The notes under the pieces were generated by a model. It made no database searches and was not told the DNA's origin. It saw nothing but the letters and a program-made list of their open reading frames with translations. From Panorpa germanica (taxonomy: Eukaryota > Arthropoda > Insecta > Mecoptera > Panorpidae), in NCBI GenBank assembly GCA_963678705.1, contig OY783203.1:5766001-5830000 (forward strand): a stretch of DNA of 64,000 nt. The letters run 5' to 3'. Of this stretch, positions 57,966 to 64,000 are shown one piece after another (the stretch's first letter is position 1; every line of letters begins with the position of its first letter). A program made the translations under genes and the position numbers.

Positions 57966-58429
57966 CTGAGCACCTGTAACATTGACTGTTAGATTTACAT
58001 ATAGGGTAATTAAAAATGGTTCTCTAATAAAGTAGTATATATTACATCATTTATAACCACCATGTATACGTATCTATGTTGTATATGTGTGTATAAATGA
58101 TATCAATGTCGTGCGTGCTACCAAGGACATCTTTGTATACTACAAACGTGTTCCTCTCAAATATAAATATTTGTTATGTTGCATGCTTTTTTATACAAAG
58201 TATTTTTATTGAACCGAAGAAGAGATAATAACATCATTAGTGTATTATAATAATTAACAAATGTTATCAATTTCTAAATGACTGATCCTGCCTTGAAATA
58301 TATTACTTTACTTTTTTTTTAAACAAAAATGAAATCTGAAAAATTTATAATAATTGGTTATAAATTTTTTTCAAAAATTGATCATACGTATTATAGAAAG
58401 ATAGAAGAATACAGTCGTCAGACTATATA

Positions 58430-59340
58430 CGAATATACGAGAGTGGTTTGATAATTCAGCAACTTTTTTTTTTGAAAAAGCGATTTATTTCTCAATAAAA
58501 GGTATTTTTTCGGCAAGAAAGCGCAAAAATAGTCTCCTTTAAGCTCCATACATTTAGTACAGCATTTTCCAAAAAATTGTATTCCTTCCAAATAATAGGT
58601 TTTCTCAAGGGCCTCAAAATAAATGTTTGTTTCAGTGATGGAATTTGTTAGATTTAAACCTCTTACCGCACAGTCATTTTTTTAGGTTAGGAAACAAGAT
58701 ATAGTCGCAGGGGGTTAAATCTGGAGAATGTGCTGCATTGGGTAGCAGTTCGTAGCCCAATTTATGGATATTTGCCAAGGTGACTACACACTCAATCGCA
58801 ATCATTGCACGCATTGCTCGGATATTTTTTTCATGTGTAATTCATGTTGAATATGTTGCACTCGCTCAGTTAAGATGCCTACCACCAGGGGCGGCCTAAG
58901 TCATTGCGAGGTCCCGGGGTGACAGATCTTTGCGAGGTCTCGGGGCGGCAGATCTTTGCGAGGCACTTGTTCTTTGCATAATTTATATAAATTGTAAGTA
59001 TTTTTGATGATAATTGACGAGAAATAAAATTTTATATTGGAAGATTTATAAAAGTAAACAAGCACCAAGACGACAAATATTAATAATGATAAACTAAGGT
59101 ACATGAATGCCTTAAAAGATATATGCAGTGGTTCTAGTAGGATTTCTAAAGAGCGAAGATTCAAATACATATATAGTAATGAATATTTCTACTTGGGTTG
59201 TTGCGCGAGAATGCGAGACCGCGGGCGGTTGCCCTGCTTGCCACCCCCTAAGGCCGCCTCTGCCTACTGCCTCAGCTATCTTACGCACTTCTATTCTTCG
59301 ATCACCTAATATCATTCCATGGATTTAATGTAATGGTTAT
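58430..59340 (-). pseudogene. mariner transposase relic, interrupted by a hAT element
   Basis: On the minus strand the reading goes ILGDRRIEVRKIAEAVG (59326-59270), then after an inserted 377-bp element ILTERVQHIQHELHMKK. This is the DNA-binding region of mariner transposases. An internal deletion follows. Next comes LANIHKLGYELL and HSPDLTPCDYILFPNLK (near 58720), the region around the last catalytic Asp. LKGDYF and a terminal AGAGTGGTTTGATAATTC-type end (58440) close the relic. Stops and the deletion make it inactive. Confidence 0.8.
58886..59262 (+). mobile_element. small hAT-like element inside the mariner relic
   Basis: The left end CAGGGGCGGCCTAAG and right end CTTAGGGGGTGGCAAG-type sequence ending AAGGCCGCCTCTG form inverted termini. 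Flanking octamers CCTACCAC and CCTACTGC agree at 6 of 8. Removing the element and one octamer restores the mariner frame (AEAVG-ILTERV). The left part has a ~31-bp tandem repeat (TTGCGAGGTCYCGGGG units). Confidence 0.8.
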
Positions 59341-59460
59341 TAATTTTAAGGGGAGATTGTTTCCAATAGAGTATAAAGGCATAGCGATTCTAAAACCGAT
59401 ATTTTTTTATCTTCTTCATGTTGTTTTGTAGCTACTGTTTTGTAATATTATGATTTGATA

Positions 59461-59482
59461 AATATATATATATATATATATA
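59461..59482. repeat. (TA)n microsatellite
   Basis: About 22 bp of TA repeat. Confidence 0.9.
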
Positions 59483-59859
59483 CGTTTGTATATAATTCTT
59501 TACACTGTATACGTACTTACAAGCTATGCTAATACGAGTATAAACAACTTCTATTCAATAATCGATATCAATCGACTGCGTTCATCGGTTGATTAAAAAA
59601 AATAGAGGTCAAGCACACTAGCTTCCCGCTCAACAAAAAGTGAACACATTGTAGAAGCTCGGCCTGTTGTTTCTTTAGAATATCATTTAATACGTTAACA
59701 TAAACTATACAATGCTCTCATTATTTACATAAAATATGTGTAATAAGATTAATGTTATCTTTCGATATTATAAAAAGATGCATTTATCGAATTAAAACAT
59801 TGCAATATTATTTCTCTTTAAAAAAGTAACACTTTAAACAAAGATTCTCAGTGTCAATA

Positions 59860-59935
59860 TAAGGCCACATACACACTCGAATATGTTAGGTTGGTAACTC
59901 GCTCGGCCAACATGCTCGTATGTGATGAACATTGT
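59860..59935 (+). repeat. possible TIR transposon end
   Basis: GGCCACATACACACTCGAAT then ATGTTAGGTTGG has the look of a terminal repeat. A nearby GTATGTG can pair with CACATAC. No second end was found. Confidence 0.3.
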
Positions 59936-60195
59936 TGATAGTTGGATTGCTCGGCTCGGAGTTAGGCCAATTACGCAAAAATTCGGCAAAAAAACGTATA
60001 AACATACTAAAACACGTTTATCGAATACTCACCAGACTTGTCAAGCAAATCGAATGAACTTTTACGTATTCGGCTTGCAGTTGTGCATAGTATTATACAG
60101 TATCTTTCACACGGCGTGACTTTTATCGAATAGTAACCGAGCAAGTAATTAGTGCTGAAGTATTATTTGCTCGTGTTTCAAGTTTATTATTAGAA

Positions 60196-60330
60196 AATGT
60201 TTGACGAATCTTTTATAGATAATAATTTATTGATTTTTGGTGGAACAAAAGCCCGTTTTGTGGGACAAAACTATGGAACCAGGCAACTCACAGACAATAT
60301 TTTATCGAAGGATTCCAAATAACAATAATT
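60196..60330 (+). pseudogene. MADF-domain fragment, frameshifted
   Basis: ATG in good context (60198) opens MFDESFIDNNLLI. A one-base shift in the run of five T (60234-60238) then leads to LVEQKPVLWDKTMEP. The motif LxxxVExxPVLWDKT is the start of a MADF domain, a DNA-binding fold found in insect transcription regulators and in proteins of PIF/Harbinger transposons. The rest of the domain (the YKDR segment and what follows) is not found; an Asn/Ser-rich frame continues to 60476. It looks like a dead copy or a lone first exon with an error. Confidence 0.4.
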
Positions 60331-60591
60331 CGGCTACTATAAATTCTAGCAGTACAAATCTAACAACAATATCTTCGCCTCACAGTCCGAACTCTATTGA
60401 TTCGTCCTATTCAAAATTAATGAAATTAATTTCTTTCAGCGTTTCTTTTATTTCTTTACTTACTTTAAACATATAGCAAATTTCATATTAGTGCCTTTAT
60501 TTTGTTGTATGAAAACTGCGTCTATACGTTTTTATTAATAAAAATTTAAGGTTTAATCATCCCGCTGATAGGTTTAAAATCGAATACTGTG

Positions 60592-60639
60592 AAAAACGTG
60601 CAGTATAATGTCGTGCACGGCATTGTACTGCACGTTTTT
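60592..60639. repeat. 48-nt near-perfect hairpin
   Basis: AAAAACGTGCAGTATAATGT CGTGC is mirrored by GCACGGCATTGTACTGCACG TTTTT. The only two mismatches would be G-U wobbles in an RNA transcribed from the plus strand. The centre CGTGCACG is itself palindromic. Weaker pairing continues outward (ATACTGTG / GCCGTAT). Confidence 0.8.
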
Positions 60640-60659
60640 TTGCCGTATAAATATTATCA

Positions 60660-61350
60660 AATAAATAGTGGCGCATGTTTTTTATATAGAACTATTTACA
60701 CGAGGTTTGAACTGCAAAAAAACGAACAAATATACATGTGAAATCACAAAACAAAAGTCTTAATGACTGCAGCAGTCTACAAAACAATAATAAACAATTA
60801 ACATATTAATCAAAAGACACGCTTACGCCTCCAAAGCAAATAGGTGTATGTTTCTTGAATAATAAATTAAAAGCACTTACTAAACTTAACTAAACTACGA
60901 GTATTTCATAATCATAACGTAATGAACTTGATTGTTTATTTATAAAGTTAAATATTTATTTAAATCTAATGCCTGATAGTTTACATTGTATTTTATTTAT
61001 AAATAAATCCATACATATTCATAATAACTAAGACAAACATTTATTTGTAAATAAACATAATACAGTTGTAAAAGCAAATGTTTATTCTGCCAGACAAATA
61101 ATTTTCAGAGTGGCATTTACTTATAAAATATATCTTTATGTGAAATTTCTCAGAGTGTACAGAGAGTGTGACTAATATTCTCTGGCATACGATCAACAAT
61201 TAATATTATTTATAGCTATAAGGAAAAATTTGTGTAAAGTTATCTACACAGTATAAACATAACCTAAAAACATAAAGAAACTAATTCAACAGCAAGTAAC
61301 AAAGTTGGATGACAAATAGATGTGTGGCGCCACTATTAACAAATCCATGT
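60660..61350. other. AT-rich intergenic stretch
   Basis: No gene or clear repeat was recognised here. Confidence 0.4.
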
Positions 61351-61356
61351 GATTTT

Positions 61357-61520
61357 TAGATAGTAGCAACCTTCAAACGATATGTGCTGAAATTTCATGG
61401 CATACCGACCTTTAGTGTACGACTTACAGTGGTTTTAGTGACGCTACTTTTGTAATTTACAAAACAATGAAAAAGTTCGAATTTCGTGTGTTGATTTTAA
61501 TGAGAAAAAAATGCCGTGCC
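61357..61520 (+). mobile_element. mariner relic, leader and first codons
   Basis: The leader CCTTCAAACGATATGTG...GACTTACAGTGGTTTTAGTG is shared with 14660. It is followed by ATG and MKKFEFRVLILMRKK, comparable to the EFRVLIKH start of irritans mariner transposases. A stop follows soon and the remainder is missing. Confidence 0.65.
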
Positions 61521-61785
61521 GTGTCCGAATGACACTTGTCAACCTATTGCTTTGCTTGAACGGTATATATATATGGAACAATAAATATATAACGATCATC
61601 CTGTTCATTAGTGAAACATTTCCGAAAAATCAAATTTTCAGTTGAATATTCGCGTATGGGTTTAAAATTGTTCCCTGTTTCCAAAAAGAAATGAAATGCA
61701 TATCAAAATTCAATATTATGAGTTGTTTCATTAATGAACTAGACGATTGATATATGTAGTTGCTGTTGAATGAGTATTTTCAAGC

Positions 61786-61895
61786 TTGCTGCAAAGTAAC
61801 TCTAAATTTAATTTGCTACCTCTACCATAGAAATTGTAACTCACATTGCTAGTGTGCTACAAGCTAACTCTAAGCTTACATTTCTATTACTAATC
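61786..61895 (+). repeat. palindromic small repeat (ACCCAGGTAG family), copy g
   Basis: AGCTTGCTGCAAAGTAACTC, TTAATTTGCTACCTC and AGAAATTGTAACTCACATTG, then GTGCTACAAGCTAACTCTAA, follow the block order of copies b and e. Confidence 0.45.
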
Positions 61896-61976
61896 ATTTG
61901 CGATCCTTATTTTTTAACCATTTGTAAACGAGCTCCATTTTTCTTTGTGTTTTTTAAATGTGAAGCGGGCTAATCC

Positions 61977-62533
61977 AATGGGCTTGTGTCCTATGTCTTA
62001 ATTTCTACAAAAGTGTACTATATATTGATAAAGTGGGTTACTAGAACCTCAAATGTTCAATTATCTTTTAATAACTCCTTGTATGTTAAGAGATATTAAC
62101 AATTAAAAACGACATTTTGTCTCTTTAATTATTAAACGGATTCAACGTTGTACACATTCCAAGTGCATGTGACATCACAATCCTCGTGTAAAGTTACCAA
62201 CCTTACAGCTCATAAATCTCTGCTATATGAATATTTATATATCAAAATATCAAATATTATTTACAGCTATTTCAAGGAACACTCAAATTCCAATATTATG
62301 TCTGCCTTAGCAGGGTTAAATAAAATAAAAACTTATTATTCTTTGATTTGACTTGATTATGCGACTACCAACAGCTACAGAAGATTACCACAGCACTGAC
62401 CTACTCAACAAATAACTGACGTTAAAATGCATTTCACGTCATAAAAATATGGCCGACCATTTTTAACGCTGAAACTACAATTCAAACTTTTAATTGTTAT
62501 ATCTCCGTCAACATTTAGATATTTAATAAAATA
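61977..62533 (+). mobile_element. TIR element family M, copy 6, 3' truncated
   Basis: It starts AATGGGCTTGTGTCCT and follows the family to TAGATATTTAATAAAATA. There it breaks into repeated TTTAATAAAATAA. The last ~90 bp and the second terminal repeat are missing. Confidence 0.85.
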
Positions 62534-62539
62534 ATTTTA

Positions 62540-64000
62540 ATAAAATAATAAAACAATTTTTAAATAACAGTTCCACTGCCTCAAGAAGCTTGTCAAGTAT
62601 AAGATATTATCTAATTTTAGCAAAGCAAATGTAAGTAATTAATTACTTTGTAGGACACTCAAAAAAGAAATTATTTAACAAGGTATTAATCACTTGGAGC
62701 TATTGGCCAAATAGTTTCAGCAGGTTGTTTGTTAATAATTGGAAAATTATGCATTGCGTTGAATCAGCTGCCGTCTCCGTCGGAACGAAAATCCCATCAA
62801 AAGAAAAAAGTAGTATCTGCATGGCAATGGTGTTCTTCAATAATTTTAAAATATCATGTGCGGTAATAACATTTTAATAAGTACTACTCTTTGTGGATGC
62901 AGAAACACAGACTCTTATAAACATATTACTTTTATAAAAATTGATATCGTTTATTTGAAAATAAACGACTTTTAATTGCAAAGAAACTGGTTATCGGAAT
63001 ATATGTTCAATAAACCAGTTGTTGAACGATTTTATTTGACTCGTTTCACTATCTTTATGGAAGTCAGTACTATATAAGCTTAACCTTACATAAAATTAAT
63101 TTAAAATTAAGTTATTTACAATTTTATGGGTATGAATCTCTTAAAAAAATATACTTTTTAAATATTTACAAATTTAAAAACTTTTGTAGGTTATAAAAGA
63201 AATTTTCACTCTATGAATATGTTTTGTTTCTGTTACTCTCTCAATACTAAATATAAGTTAGAGCGAGATAGATATAAGTAAAGTTTTGTTCTTTGTTGAC
63301 GATTTGATCTATGAGTGGTGGGGATGATAGAGCTTGTAATGGCTGCCAACTCAAATAAAGTGATTGTTCAGAGAGCATCTTTCCGTTTATTTTAATAAAA
63401 ATAATATGAAAAACAACGTATTTTAAAAAAAATTAAGTTCTATAATAATCAATTTAATTGTGCTTTTAATTTCTTATATATATTTAAAAAAAGAGCTTTA
63501 AATCAGGTGAGTTTTTGAACTTATTATCAGTGTAATGTTTGGTTGTATGGGCGGGAGCAGTGGTGTATTCTGGAATATTATTTCATCTAATTTTTAACGT
63601 ACCATTACTAGTATTATTTATTTGTGTTACTTTTAATTTTAATAAAGTGTTTAATCGATTTTTTATTAATTATTTTATTTATTAATATATATTGAATTAA
63701 TATAAATCAGACTACACACTGTATAGCCCCGCCTTCTCTTGACAGTGAATAAGGACTTGTTTGGCGGCCATCTTGAAAAGCGCAAAGCAACCAGAGAAGC
63801 CCATTTATCTTTTTAAGTGCGAGTGAGAGAGTTAAAATGTCTGATAAGATTTATTTTAAAGTGTGAAAAAGAACGGTGTATGTATGAAAGAGATAACCTA
63901 TACTTTCTTATATGGATAATCTTATTTTATATTAAATTCATTTGATTTTTTTAAATATTTATTTTTTGTAGGTAATTAATAATTTTTATTTAGTACTTAA
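62540..64000. other. intergenic, possible gene start near the right edge
   Basis: Mostly AT-rich. A somewhat GC-richer segment at 63725-63840 (GGCGGCCATCTTG, then ATG at 63838) resembles the 5' region of a housekeeping gene, but the frame after the ATG stops after nine codons and no 5' splice site is evident. I do not call a gene. Confidence 0.3.

Noticed and set aside
58430-59340. Working mariner transposase
   Set aside because: It is interrupted by a second element, has an internal deletion and contains several stops.

Overview
This is a very A+T-rich, intron- and transposon-rich nuclear segment from an animal, most likely an insect. The evidence is a small-ribonucleoprotein SmD3 gene whose RG-rich tail is of the insect type, mariner relics of the irritans kind, tRNA-derived SINEs, many small terminal-inverted-repeat elements, long (TA)n tracts and metazoan-type splice sites. 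I cannot name the species. Protein-coding sequence is sparse.

Layout. 1-1.6 kb: no gene except a possible first exon (ATG at 1174). 1.6-2.2 kb: a broken, unrecognised coding relic on the minus strand. 2.27-3.85 kb: an intact, uninterrupted three-RRM protein of the Syncrip/hnRNP Q family on the plus strand, the longest coding region in the window. 4-19.6 kb: repeats, including a non-autonomous hAT element with a perfect 8-bp target duplication (8414-9197), a second hAT-like element (16574-17964), mariner and SINE fragments and an unexplained GC-richer block (12.85-14.05 kb). 19.67-25.1 kb, minus strand: two tandem paralogous genes that I do not recognise. They share exon layout, a 75-nt first intron, a phase-1 second intron and a YLxxRYFP motif. 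A jockey-type LINE relic lies between them. 25.7-39 kb: repeats, plus a possible signal-peptide first exon at 34772. 39.07-40.69 kb, minus strand: SmD3 in two exons. 41.1-41.7 kb, plus strand: a possible tiny multi-exon gene divergent from SmD3. 42-64 kb: mostly repeats, with an isolated exon-like GC-rich block (44002-44094), a mariner relic split by a small hAT element (58.43-59.34 kb) and a frameshifted MADF-domain fragment (60.2 kb).

Six copies of one ~640-bp inverted-repeat family (ends AATGGGCTTGTGTCCT) are spread over 25.7-62.5 kb. About a dozen pieces of one tRNA-derived SINE and several copies of a small palindromic family (ends ACCCAGGTAGAAAAT) cover the window. SmD3 acts in spliceosomal snRNP cores and the Syncrip-like protein should bind RNA, but they are neighbours only by position. 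The best candidate for something undescribed is the tandem gene pair at 19.67-25.1 kb. All exon structures here are inferred by eye from splice signals and reading phase, not from transcripts.
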